Shown: piece by piece, positions 1 through 11,166 of the stretch | How positions within the stretch are numbered: the first letter of the stretch is position 1 | How the letters are laid out: each line of letters opens with the position of its first letter | The notes under the pieces: model-generated | The model's input: only the letters and a program-made list of their open reading frames with translations | The model's database searches: none | Told to the model about the DNA's origin: nothing | Position numbers and translations under genes: made by a program | Assembly (NCBI GenBank): GCA_014218235.1 | Contig: CM024760.1 | Coordinates: forward strand, 144,227,245-144,291,244 | DNA length: 64,000 nucleotides | From: Colocasia esculenta | Lineage: Eukaryota > Streptophyta > Magnoliopsida > Alismatales > Araceae | Reading direction: 5' to 3'

Positions 1-908
1 TTTGTGTGTACATCGACTTACTTATGAATATATAACGATTCACATGAATAACGACTCATCAACACAACGATTTCATAAGTCATGATTATATCGATTTCAT
101 GGTGTATAACGACTTGATATTCAAACCTATTCTCAGATAGTTTGAAAAGTCAAAATCTTCCTTCGCGTTTCTCTCACATCCATGCATTTATTACGACTGA
201 ACATATCACTGCAATGCATGCACCGATATTTTCTACTCTTATCCTTATATTAGAAACATCTTTTTAAAAGAATAGAATGGAACTTCAATTTCGATATAAA
301 ATCATTCTAACGTTGACTGACAACAAGAGACAGCCTAGCTGTCTATTGCTTTAGCATTTAATGCGTGCAGGTCTCTGACAGCGCACCTCAATACAACGTT
401 GGACAATATGGAAGATAAAGGATATCAAAGAAGATCCTCTCTCTTTTTGCGTGCATGGAAAGCTAAAGACTGTTGAACAAGAAGTTCTTCAGTGACATGC
501 AGTCTAACGTAAACAAAAGCTTAGAGATCCTTCAATTTTCAAATGAAAGACATATATAGAAGGCTGAAGCTCCAGAAACAGAAGATACACAATAATCTTT
601 TACAAGCTTTCTGCGAGCATCTGAAAGAGCGAAGCTTCACTCCTTTGCTTGTCTAGATCTTAGCTCTCTGCATTCATTGTGATAGTCTTGAGAGCTTGTG
701 TGTACTGAGAGTGTTCCTTATCGTAGATCTTTTCCTCTCAGTTGTTGCTTCAGATCGAGCGTTGGTCTTTAAGCTTGATCTAGGGTGATCTAGGGGCTTG
801 TCTTCCTGAACACATTCTTGTGTTTATTTCCCCTCGTATTGAAGGAAGACCTGGGGATTCCAGGGTGTTTATTTCCCTTCGTGTTGAAGGAAGACCTAGG
901 GTTCCAGG
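1..908 (+). repeat. Element A 5' LTR, left part (truncated by window edge)
   Basis: Colinear with 57309-58220 of the 3' LTR, about 96% identical by eye. It carries the end of the CGATT-rich array (1-120), a TATA-like stretch (ATATAAAAT near 295) and two 45-bp direct repeats containing the hairpin CCTTC-GTGTT-GAAGG (about 827-908). Element B is inserted at the end of the second repeat. A small tandem duplication of TGATCTAGGG near 775-795 is absent from the 3' LTR. Confidence 0.93.
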
Positions 909-2235
909 TGTTGGGTTTTCATTCTAAAATTTATAACAACATGTTTTTTTATGATGAATAACTTCAATTGAGGTTTGATACACTTGACACATGACAAAGA
1001 ACCCAATGCAATACTTGATCATTTGTGTATTCAAAATACTTAACTTTACATGTTTTATCATGTAGGTACAAATGCCCAAAGTCAAGCTCTCACCAAACAA
1101 GTGAGAAAGATCACAAAAAGCAAGAAATAAGGTCACCTGTCGACAGACACAAAAGCACCTGTCGATAGATTGCACAGGAAAGATCATCCCGAAGTCACAT
1201 TGCTCAGGAAGTCTTCATCTATCGACAGATGGGAAGTCGACTGTCGACAGATCTCACAGTCCAGATATCCAGACTTCTGTCGCTTGCACAAAAGAGCATA
1301 TATGTCGACAGATGGTCTTCGACTGTCGACAGATCTCACAGAGCTGAAGATCCATACTTCTGTCTTACTGTCGCCTGTCGACAGATGGCCAAGACCTGTC
1401 GACAGACAGAGTACAATTCATATTACGAAAAGTTTCTAAGTTATCCTAGGAGGTGTTTCCAACTCTCACGTTTCTCCATGTGAGAACTCCTATATTTAAA
1501 CACCTCTTAGAAGGAAATTTCGCAGAGAAGCAGCCACAACCAAAAACCCTAGAGCTACTCCAAGTTTCACAAGAGTTGTTGCTGCCCTGCTTCAGACTGC
1601 TGCACAGAGCCCTAAAGATCCGTCTATCCAACAGTTCCTGAAAGAAGAACGTCGAGGATTCAACCTTCTCCATCGACTCAAAGCATTCAAGTTGAAGATT
1701 GGACTTCCTCCAGGCGTTCTCAGAAGAGTTCTTCACCAGGATTTATTCTATCACTCAAAACTCTCCCTGTTTTCATATTTCTACCATCTGTGTGTGTGTT
1801 GTGGTGATTCAAGCGATCCTTGTGCTTGAGATCACGTGTGTGTGTTGTTCTGATCGTGGGTGCACATCAGAAAACACGTGTGTGTGAGTTGTAGTCACCG
1901 AACTCGCTGATAAGCAGTTTTTCTTTGTGTGTGTGTGTGCCGTGGACGTAGGATACACAATTTGTGTACTCCGAACCACGTAAATCTTCGTGTCTTGTGG
2001 TTTGAACGATTTTCACGTTAGATGCTTGATAGGCATGTTGCATTCACACACTAGATAGATTGCTAACTCATCTACACATCATCAACACATCTAAGTCTCA
2101 CGTTGTTTCTACAGAAAGTTCAAAAGACTTTCTTGTGAAATTTAAAAGGGTTGTCTTCATACTCTTAATTAGTAGTAATCTATTCAACCCCCCCCCCCTT
2201 CTATATTACCATATTGGGATTCCGCAAACCTTTCA
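909..2235 (+). repeat. Element B 5' LTR
   Basis: 1327 bp, TG...CA. It contains eight CTGTCGACAG-like palindromes between about 1138 and 1405, a TATA box (TATATTTAAA, 1491-1500) 85 nt after the last palindrome, an AAACCCTA telobox at 1544-1551 downstream of TATA, GTGTGTG-rich tracts (1790-1945) and a C-tract (about 2190) that recurs near the LTR 3' end in every Sirevirus-like element here. It is 80 bp longer than the 3' copy because the 3' copy lost the C-tract region. Confidence 0.95.
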
Positions 2236-2237
2236 AT

Positions 2238-2249
2238 TGGTATCAGAGC
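2238..2249 (+). other. Element B primer binding site
   Basis: TGGTATCAGAGC starts two bases after the LTR end. It is complementary to the 3' end of plant initiator methionine tRNA, the usual minus-strand primer of plant copia elements. Confidence 0.95.
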
Positions 2250-2310
2250 CTAGTTTCTCCGATTTACTGCTTTATCTGGTTGATCTTACGATCAGGAGAT
2301 TCACGGTCAA

Positions 2311-4275
2311 ATGGAATCTAGCAAGGGGTATATGGCCGAGGGACACTCAGTGACCAGGCCACCCTTCTTTGATGGCACTGACTATCCGTATTGGAAAAAT
2401 CGAATGCAGGTGTTTCTACGAGCACAAAATTTCGAACTTTGGAAAATAGTCAGAAAAGGAGCATATGAATTGCCTCAGGACGAGGATACCTGGACTAAGG
2501 ACCAGATCGCCAAGGGGACACTCAACTGGAGCGCCCTCAACATGATGCAGTGCGCGGTCCATCCGAAGGAATACTCGAGAGTCTCCACATGCACCTCAGC
2601 AAAGGAGATGTGGGACAAGCTTGAGCTGATTTATGAAGGTACGTCTGAGGTAAGAGAATCAAAGGTAAGCATGTTGGTTTCAGAATATGAAATGTTCAAA
2701 ATGAATAATAATGAAACCATCTCTGACATGTTTGCTAGATTCATGATAATTATAAATGGATTGAAATGTCTTAAAAAGGAATACTCAGAGAGTGACTTGG
2801 TGAGGAAGATACTTCGGTCTCTTCCATCCTCATGGAACACCAAAGCCACAGTCATTGAAGATTCCAAAGACCTCTCAAAAATGAAAGTAGATGAACTGAT
2901 TGGCTCCTTGATGACTTATGAACTAAATGTCAAAAGAAAGGAAACTGAAGAAAATCCTAGGAAGTCTCTTGCCTCGAACGCTTCCAGGAAGAGTTCTTCA
3001 GCTTCCAAAAAGGAGATAAGTCAGAAAAATAATGAGTCTGAATCGTCTAGTGAGAGTGAGAATGAAGAAATGGCCATGCTCACTAGACAATTCAAAAAAT
3101 TCCTGAAAAACAAGAGGAGAGGTACAGGTAACTCTAAACCTTTCCAAAAGAAAGACTTTGCTAATAAATTTGACTCTACCAAAAAGTCGGAAATTGTTTG
3201 TTATGAGTGCAAGAAGCAAGGGCACATGAGAGGAGAGTGCCCCGAGCTCAAAAAGAAGCTGAAGAAGGACAGGTTCACCTTCAAAAGGCCAAGGCAATGG
3301 TGGCCACTTGGAGTGATGAAGATGAAGACGAGGACAGTCAAGCTACCTCAGGAGATGATGAGATTCAGTGTCTCATGGCAAGGAGTGATGACTCCAACGA
3401 GGTAAATTCTTCCTTTGAAACATATTCTATTACTGAGTGGGAAGAAGCTTATACTGTTCTATTTGAAAAATTCTGTGAATTCAAGTCTGAAAATAAGTCA
3501 CTCAAGAAGAAAGTCAATTCCCTTGTTCATAGGTCAAACAATGATGAAGAAATTGAATCCTTGAATAAGGTAATTGAAATGATGAAGAGTGATGAACAAA
3601 CTCACAGTGATGAATTGGATAGCATGAAATTTAAGTTTCAAGAAGTTCAAAAGGAAAGAGATGATCTATGAACTCTCTTGAAGTTCTTAAAAATGAGCAT
3701 GCTAATCTAAAGGAAAGATTGGATCAAGCTGAAAAGGAAATAAAAGATAAGTCAAAGGATCTTCTGGCTTTGTCAAAAGTAAATAGAATCTTGATGCAAT
3801 TCTAGGTTCAAAAGTGTTTGTTGCAAGACATGGGATTGGGTTTCAAAATGCAAAGCCAAAGGTAATTGGCAAAAATCTGCTAACAGATTTCATTGATTCC
3901 AGCCCAAGTTCAAGTAAACAAACCCCTTCAAAGGGTAAGAAACAAGAACCTAAGTTGATCAAGTTTGTTCCTGGTCAATCTAAAGAATTTGTAACAAGCC
4001 CAAGACAGAACAAAAAGCATGCTCCCAAGCCCAAATTGACAAGACAACAAAAGGGCAAGATGCCAATGCATGCTCCCAAGAATATCATGCCCACTATTGT
4101 TCACAAATCTTCATCATGCAAAGTCTGCAAAAAGGTCGGGCATAATGAAAAACAATGCTGGAACAATCCAAATAACTTGAAACTCAAACAGATTTGGATA
4201 CCTAAGCATTTACTGTTTGGCATGAATGATACAACGGCACCCAAAGTAATTTGGGTACCAAAACCTCTTGTCTGA
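2311..4275 (+). pseudogene. gag: Element B gag (nucleocapsid/capsid), frameshifted
   Basis: Gag coats the retroelement RNA and builds the virus-like particle. The reading starts at ATG 2311 (MESSKGYMAEGHS) with the copia gag core RPPFFDGTDYPYWKNRM, a Ser/Glu-rich linker and a CCHC knuckle (CYECKKQGHMRGEC, about 3200-3240). Near 3290 the frame shifts (an indel relative to element C); the second frame (KAKAMVATWSDED) ends at TGA 3669-3671. Downstream gag is found in another frame from 3814, with a second CCHC knuckle (CKVCKKVGHNEKQC) and the conserved end IWVPKPLV. So at least two frameshifts and one stop break it. The middle part is acidic and probably coiled coil, as in other Sirevirus Gags. 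Closest relative in the window is element C gag. Confidence 0.9.
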
Positions 4276-4288
4276 TCCACATGTGCAG
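4255..4288 (+). promoter_or_regulatory. Gag/pol junction: GTACC...GCAG segment, element B
   Basis: A 34-nt segment beginning GTACC directly after a gag Trp codon (TGG) and ending GCAG directly before a pol Glu codon. It spans the gag stop (4273-4275) and the change of reading frame. Both edges fall on codon boundaries. Homologous segments of 34, 35 and 29 nt lie at the same place in C, D and A. This could be a splice acceptor region, a translational bypass or just a relaxed spacer. Confidence 0.5.
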
Positions 4289-7200
4289 GAATGCCTAGCA
4301 ACCCACAATCAAAACAAATGGTACCTGGATAGTGGCTGCTCGAGGCACATGACGGGCGATAAAGAAAAATTCAGTTTGCTCGTGGAAAAAGACGGAGGTC
4401 AAGTAATTTTTGGAGGTAACAACAAAGGTCAGATCATCGGCTCAGGTAAGGTTGGTAAGTTTGCCTCTAACTCGATAGACAATGTCTTACTTGTTGATGG
4501 CCTTCATCACAACTTGCTAAGCATAAGTCAATTGTGTGATAAAGGTCATAAAATTGTCTTTGAATCCAATTCATGTCAAATTCTTGATAAGGAAACAGGA
4601 AGTCTGAAATTTTCTGGAAAAAGATCAAACAACATCTACATGATTGATTTAGATGATCCAGAAAATAATGATCTATGTCTTGTAGCAAACAAACAGATGA
4701 GCTTACATTGTGGCATCGTAGGCTCAGTCACGCTAGCTATAATGTATTGCACAAGATCATAAGGCTTAAATTGGTGAGTGGTCTTCCTGACATTTCCTTT
4801 AACAATAATGAAAATTTCTGTGATGCATGTGCACAGGGAAAACAAACCCGGAAATCCTTCAAATCAAAAGCACCGGTGAGTACTACTAAAGCTTATGAAC
4901 TGTTGCACATGGACCTATTTGGACCTACAAGAACGTTGAGTCTCAATGGCAAACGATTTGGTTTTGTTATTGTAGACGATTTTTCCAGGTTCACATGGGT
5001 GAAATTTCTTGCTCACAAGAATGAAGCACTGCAAGTTTTTGAAGATTTTTTTAATAAGATTGAGCATGGAAATGTCAACAAAATATGCTCCATCCTCACT
5101 GATCACGGGGGAGAATTTGACAACAACTCCTTTACTGAATTCTGCAGGCTCCATGGGATAGAGCACTTGTTCTCCTCTCCAAGAACTCCGGAACAAAATG
5201 GAGTGGTGGAGAGAAAGAACAGAACATTGGTGGAGATGGCTCGCACGCTTCTGGTCGAGAATCAACTAGCAAGAACCTTTTGGGCAGAAGCGGTAAACAC
5301 ATCTTGCTACATTCTCAATAGAGCCATGGTAAGACCGGTATTCAAGAAAACCTCCTACGAACTTCTGAAAGGTAAGAAACCCACAATTGGGTATTTCAGA
5401 GTTTTTGGCTCAAAAGTGTTCATACATAACAATGATAAAAATGTTTTGGACAAGTTTGAAGCCAAAAGCGATCAAGGTATTTTTCTTGGATACTCAGAAC
5501 ACTCTAGAGCCTATAGGGTGTTCAATCTTAAAACAAGAAAAGTGGAAGAAACTCCACATGTTGTATTTGATGAATCTCAAACCAAGTCTAACAATTCTAA
5601 ACTTTACAGGTTTGAAGATGAAACTGAAGATACAACACTTGGAGAACTACAGAGTAAATCAAATGCAATCTCTATAACAACTGTCAAGACTAAAAGTGGA
5701 TATCTTCGCAGGTATAATGATGAAGAAGATATTCTCCTGTACAACAATTCAGAAGATGTACCTGACAAAGTCCACAAGAGGAAGAACATAACTTGAACTA
5801 CCTCAAGCACTTCCTCCTCCAGAACCAACTCCTCAAATGCAAGATATTCCAGGCCCTTCAACAGTCATGAATGTGAGGTATTCAAAAGATCATCCTCTTG
5901 AGAATGTGATAGGAAATTTAAATGAGTCGGTTCAAACTAGATCAAAGGTTAATCAAATAGTTGAACAGGACCATTTAGCTTTTGTCTCTCAAGTGGAACC
6001 TAAGAATGTTGAAGAAGCCTTAAAAGAAGATTCATGGATTGATGCTATGCATGAGGAGCTTGGGCAATTCCAAAGAAATAATGTATGGAGTTTAGTTCCT
6101 AAAACCCCTGAAATGTCTGTCATAGGTACAAGGTGGGTCTTTAGAAACAAACTCAATGAAGAGGGTAAAGTGGTGAGAAACAAGGCTAGACTGGTTGCAA
6201 AAGGGTATAATCAGGAATTTGGTGTAGACTTTGAAGAATCTTTTGCACCAGTAGCTAGGCTAGAAGCAGTTAGAATCTTGTTAGCATATACATGCTCAAA
6301 CAAATTTAAACTGTATCAAATGGATGTCAAAACTGCTTTCTTAAATGGCTACATAAAAGAGGAAGTCTACGTTTCTCAACCATCTGGCTTTGAGGATTAT
6401 GATAAACCACACCATGTATTTAAATTGCACAAAGCTCTTTATGGTTTGAAACAGGCACCCCAAGCTTGGTACGACAGGCTGAGCACATTTCTGGTAAGCA
6501 AAAACTACTCAAGAGGTAAGGTAGACCAAACTCTCTTTACAAAGAAAGTCCGCAATCATATAATTGTTGTTCAAGTCTATGTGGATGACATTATCTTTGG
6601 TTCTACTAATCCTTCACTGTGTGAAGAATTCTCCAAACATATGCACAGTGAATTTGAGATGAGTCTAATGGGGGAGCTTCAATTTTTTCTTGGTTTGCAG
6701 GTCAAACAATTGGAAGATGGATTCTTCATCAACCAAGAAAAATATGTCAAAGAGCTACTGAAAGAGTTTCAGTTTGAAGAAGCTAAACATGCCTCAACAC
6801 CCATGAGCACAAGCATTAAGCTAGAAAGTGATGCGAAAGGTAAATCAGTAGATGCCAAACAATTTCGAGGTATGATTGGCTCACTCCTTTATCTTACTGC
6901 AAGTAGACCAGACATCCAGTTCAGTGTTTGTCTTTGTGCTAGATACCAATCTAGTCCAAAGGAAAGCCACTTAATTGCCGTTAAGAGAATTTTCAGATAT
7001 CTCTCAGGTACGTTTGATTTGGGTCTTTGGTATCCAGCAGGTAGTAGCTTTGACTTGGTTTCATATTTGATGCTGACTATGCTGGATGTAAAATTGACAG
7101 GAAAAGCACTAGTGGCTATTGCCAAATCCTTGGCAGTTGCATGGTTTCGTGGGCATCCAAGAAGCAACATTCGGTTGCACTATCCACTGCAGAGGCAGAA

Positions 7201-7521
7201 TATGTTGCTGCAGGGAGTTGTGCGGCTCAAGTGTTGTGGATAAAAAGTCAGTTGTGTGACTATAACATTGATATTGGATGCACACCTATCCTATGTGACA
7301 ACACCAGTGCAATCAACTTATCAAAGAATCCCATTCAACACTCTAGGACAAAACACATAGAAATCCGTCACCACTTCTTGAGAGATGAGGTAGCCAACAA
7401 AAACTTAGAAATCAGTTTCATACCCACAGAAAAACAATTGGCTGACATCTTTACCAAACCTCTAGCTGAAGATAGATTCACCAATTTGAGAAGAGAATTG
7501 GGCTTATGCAAATTGCAGTAA
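4276..7521 (+). pseudogene. pol: Element B pol (PR-IN-RT-RNase H), frameshifted
   Basis: Protease (WYLDSGCSRHMTG) starts just after the gag stop. Integrase zinc domain (LWHRRLSH...CDACAQGKQ), integrase core (DLFGP, TDHGGEFD, EQNGVVERKNRT), reverse transcriptase (MDVKTAFLNGYI, ALYGLKQAP, YVDDIIFGST) and RNase H (STAEAEYVAAG, CDNTSAI, tail FTNLRRELGLCKLQ) follow in copia order. Frames change near 4690-4710, near 5790-5830 (with TGA at 5794-5796) and near 7065-7080, where the RNase H motif SDADYAGC is destroyed. It ends at TAA 7519-7521. All domains are recognisable, but no continuous protein can be made. Confidence 0.93.
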
Positions 7522-8284
7522 AACTTATCCGTATACTGAGCATATGTCTCTTGTGTGCACCAACTGTGAGGTATATCAAATAGTGTTTGTGGAAGAACAA
7601 GTAAAGCTTGTTTGGAAACTTCCACTATGCGTAGAGGAAAGATCCTCCGCCACGTATCCATAGTTGACATGCATGTAAGGGGTATGTACTCCATATAGGG
7701 ATGAATTTTTTTTTACAATTTGCCCATTCTCCTCTTCAGTGAAACATTGACAATCTTAACAATCTGTCTTCCTGAAAGCTTGATGTGCTCACATGATTGG
7801 TCCAGTTGTAATAGTGTGTCTTCAATACTCAATTGCTTGTTTTCACATGAGCACACACTATGGGGGAGTAAGTCTAGGTTAGATGTCCTTCATGAAAAGG
7901 AGAATCACTCATTCAATGTGTATTTTCAATTCCCTCACTTGTCATGATCATCTCACTCTTCATTCTAATCTTAAAACCAGCTTTGCACAGGCATCTGTCG
8001 ACAGCTCCCACTACATCTGTCAACAGATCAGGCCTCACAGAACTCTATTTCTTCTATCTCTGCAATCTGTCGACAGACGACCACTTATCTGTCGACAGAT
8101 CTCACAGGTTCTGCTCTGCCCGAACTGGCCTTTCTTCTGTCTATGTGATCTGTCGACAGGCACTTCTCTAGCTGTCGACAGACACCATCTCTTCGAGTAA
8201 TTCATGCCTATTTCACATACTACTTGTTCAGCAGGTTCATGAACTTTCGTTAAGGTGTTTATTGGGTGGATATACATGTTTAAC
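7522..8284 (+). other. Element B post-pol spacer, left part, with conserved hairpin
   Basis: No gene seen. At 7561-7666 lies a block shared with C and D: an inner hairpin AACAAG-TAAAG-CTTGTT (7596-7612) inside a possible outer stem CAACTGTG/CATAGTTG (7561-7568 with 7659-7666, one G.T pair). A PPT-like tract ATGGGGGAGTAAG lies near 7860-7872. Five exact CTGTCGACAG palindromes are at 7994, 8067, 8089, 8150 and 8172, with a mutated one (CTGTCAACAG) at 8017. The spacer is cut by element C at TTAAC (8280-8284) and resumes at 39714. Confidence 0.75.
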
Positions 8285-9628
8285 TGAAGAGTTATGCGGA
8301 ATAACACAATATGGTAATCTAGAAGGGGGGGTTGAATAGATTACGGCAATTTCTAATTACTGATGGCTTCTTTTTGGTTCTACAGCAATCTTAATGAAAC
8401 TTGATTAGAATTCGATTGAGTATAAGAAAGCTTGAGTTGATACAAATGAAAATAGGGTATCAAACGTGCGTATGAACAACGTGCCTACCAATCATCTATC
8501 GCAGAACGCGAACAAACCACGGGACACGATGATTTAAGGTGGTTCGGAGTACACAACTCGTGTATCCTACATCCACCGTCCACACACACACGCAGAAACG
8601 ACTGCTTATGAGCGAGTTCAACACAACAACTCACACACACACGTTGTCTGATGAACCATGATCAGAACAACCACAAACTCGTGAATCAAGCACAAGGGAT
8701 GCTTGAAACACAGCCACACACACACAATGGAATGGAAATTGTGAAATGGAGAAGAATTTAGAGTTGGGGAACAAATCCAGTTGGAATTCTTCTCGTGGAT
8801 CGTCCAGACGCTCTTCAAACTTCGATTGGATGTAGACTGATCGATGTAGAAGGTTGAATTGACGACGATCCGGCTTCAGCTCCGCATAGATGGTGATTCC
8901 ACGACGATATGGGCGGAAGATTGAAGCAGAGCAGCAAATTGGGGCTTTTCCTCTTGGTCCCTTGGAGTCTCTTGGTTGGGAGGCTGCTCTCTGCGAATTT
9001 TGCTCCAAAAGGATGCTTATATAGTGTTAGGTAAAGGTGGGGGTCGTGGAGGAAGGAAACACCCAAATGGGGCCGGAGTTGGAATCTCTAAATCTCATGT
9101 TTCCGTCGTCTGTCGACATGTGCACTTGCATCTGTCGACAGATGCACTCAGGCTGAGAACTGGGTTTCAGAAATTTGAATTTCTGAGTGTATCTGTCGAC
9201 AGGTAATTTGCATCTGTCGACAGGTGCACTCAGGGATACAAAACCTGAGGTCTGTCTTGGGTTGTCTATGTGTATCTGTCGACAAGTAATTTGCATCTGT
9301 CGACAGGTGCACTCAGAGATACAAAAACTGAGCTCTGTCTTGGATTGACTGTGTGTATCTGTCGACACATGCCCTGGGCCTGTCGACATTTACACTTCTT
9401 TGACAATTTCTTGTGCTATTTGCTCATCTCTTTGATGCTCCATCTTTCATGCTTGTGCACCTACATGCAAATACATTGTTAGTGATATACATTGTATGAT
9501 TTAGCAATATTTAACACAATCACTTTCATGGTGTTTTTCATGTTAGTTAGCACATCAATTTTGCATTACATCAATGTTCAAGGATATTAATGTGATCATC
9601 AAAAACATGATATATTGAAAACCCAACA
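8285..9628 (-). repeat. Element C 3' LTR
   Basis: 1344 bp; on the minus strand it runs TGTTGGG...CTCTTCA. The palindrome cluster CTGTCGACA(G/T) lies at about 9110-9390. The TATA box is CTATATAAG on the minus strand at 9016-9024, so the nearest palindrome (9110) is 85 nt upstream of it, the same gap as in element B. A C-tract (G-run on plus, about 8322) marks the U5 end. Confidence 0.95.
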
Positions 9629-9697
9629 ATCTCCCCCTTTTTGATGATGACAAAAACATTCAATTGATGCATAATATTGATGTTCTCCCCCTTTTTG
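9629..9697 (-). other. Element C polypurine tract and upstream duplicate
   Basis: Minus-strand AAAAAGGGGGAGAT abuts the 3' LTR (about 9629-9642). A second AAAAAGGGGGAGAAC lies about 50 bp further in (about 9683-9697). The LTR-adjacent tract is the expected plus-strand primer. Confidence 0.85.
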
Positions 9698-9924
9698 ACA
9701 ACATACAAAAGGTCAAGTCATGCACATATTAGAGACAGATAAACATGAACTGTGAGTTTTCATTGATTGATCATTCAAATTTCACAGTACAAGAGACAAT
9801 CATTACATGACTCAATAAAATTCAAAAGGAAGGGAAATAACATGAACAAGCAAAAAGACAACAGGACTAGTGAGACTAACTCCCAGCTAAGACTCTTGAC
9901 GACCTCTAAGGACCCTGAGACCCT

Positions 9925-11166
9925 CTATTCATCGTCATGTCCAGCAGGTGGAGGATGACAGGATCTAGCTCTCTCGGAGTAGAGGTAATCAAGCCGGTCT
10001 CGGATATGCACGTGAGACTCATCCAGAGAGTTGAGGCGAGCATCCACTTGATCAAATCTAGAGTTCAGTTGAGTAAATCCGGAGGTCATTTGTTGATGCA
10101 TTTGTGTCAAATAATCACGAAGAGATTGTTCTTGAGGCACAGGGACATCAGCAAATTCTTGAGGTTGATCAGGCATTTGCTCATCCTGAGAGTCTTCATC
10201 AGTGCCTTCATTATCGTCATGGTCTTCATTGTCTTCTGCATTGTCTTCTTCATCATCTTCTTCATCATCACCTTGTTGTTCTTGCCCTTTGAGATTTCTT
10301 GTCACTACACCATCTACAAACTTGTAGCCCATTCGGTGAGCGGCAGTGAGGTCAAATGCACTGCGGGATTTTAAGGAGATGAGCTCACTTTAAGGGATAG
10401 GAATGCCAATGAAAATGAGAAGAGAGGTGATGGGGCAAGCATATGGCATTGATCTCTTGGTGTTAGAGAAACACCGACGGATGAGGCTTAGCATGAGTTC
10501 AAGCAGATTGATTTGTTGACACTTGAGGAAGAATATGAACAAAGACTTATGGACCTCAGTGACTAATTCTCGGCTTCCATCCTTCGGGACGATCAAAGTA
10601 GTGAAGATGTGATGGATCATCCGGATCAAAGGAGGAAAGGAGTTGGCATTCAAGTGTGCAATTTTCTTAGTGGAGTCATAAGGTTGCAACGTGAGAAGTT
10701 CATAGTACTCAGAAGCGGAAGGAGTATAGTTGAAGATTTCAACTCCTGAGTTTGGGATTTGAAGGGCTGTCGAGACAAGATTTGCGGTGAGGCGAAAACG
10801 AGTGCCTTTCACCGAAGAAAAAAGATCGCCCTGATTGGAAAGCCCTAGGTTATTGAAAAACTCTGTGACGGCAGTTGGAGAGTATTGCAAGTGTGAGTAA
10901 AGAAAGGACGTCCACCCTTGAGTGTCAAAGTAGGGTAGGAGTGAGGGGAACATCGATCCTAGGGACTCAAAGTCCACATACCAGGATTGGACGAGTTTCT
11001 TGAAGGTGCCTTGTACCCGGATGAGATGGAGACCCTGAGGAACAATGAGTTCCAGCAAACGATCTTCGCGATGCTTGCTACGATGTTCTGAAGGAGCCCT
11101 GGAACTCTCTCCGGCGTCCGTCGAAGCACGACGACGGCGAGTGAGAATCTTGGTCTTGGGTGCCAT
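9925..11166 (-). pseudogene. Element C third ORF (env-like position), one in-frame stop
   Basis: Starts at ATG 11166 (MAPKTKILTRRRR, basic N-terminus). It holds the domain shared with the third ORFs of B and D: VKGTRFRL near the middle, NANSFPPLIRMIHHIFTT, and SMPYACPITSL. A stop (TAA) at 10390-10392 follows FIGIPIP. The same frame then continues through a strongly acidic stretch and a short helical tail to TGA at 9925. The full span is about 414 codons. I see no signal peptide or clear membrane helix, so 'envelope' is only a positional label. The core resembles what databases call a putative plant transposon protein domain; that name is from memory. Function unknown. Confidence 0.82.

Noticed and set aside
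1138..1405. CRISPR array from the regular palindromes
   Set aside because: Repeats are 10 bp, irregularly spaced, in a plant LTR with eukaryotic retroelement genes.
2238..2249. tRNA gene fragment
   Set aside because: Only the 12-nt primer complement is present; no cloverleaf around it.
4255..4288. A genuine 34-nt spliceosomal intron
   Set aside because: Well below the length plant spliceosomes normally accept; kept only as a conserved junction with open mechanism.
8976..9562. Several overlapping ORFs rich in VDR, CRQ or LST
   Set aside because: They are translations of the CTGTCGACAG palindromes in different frames, not genes.
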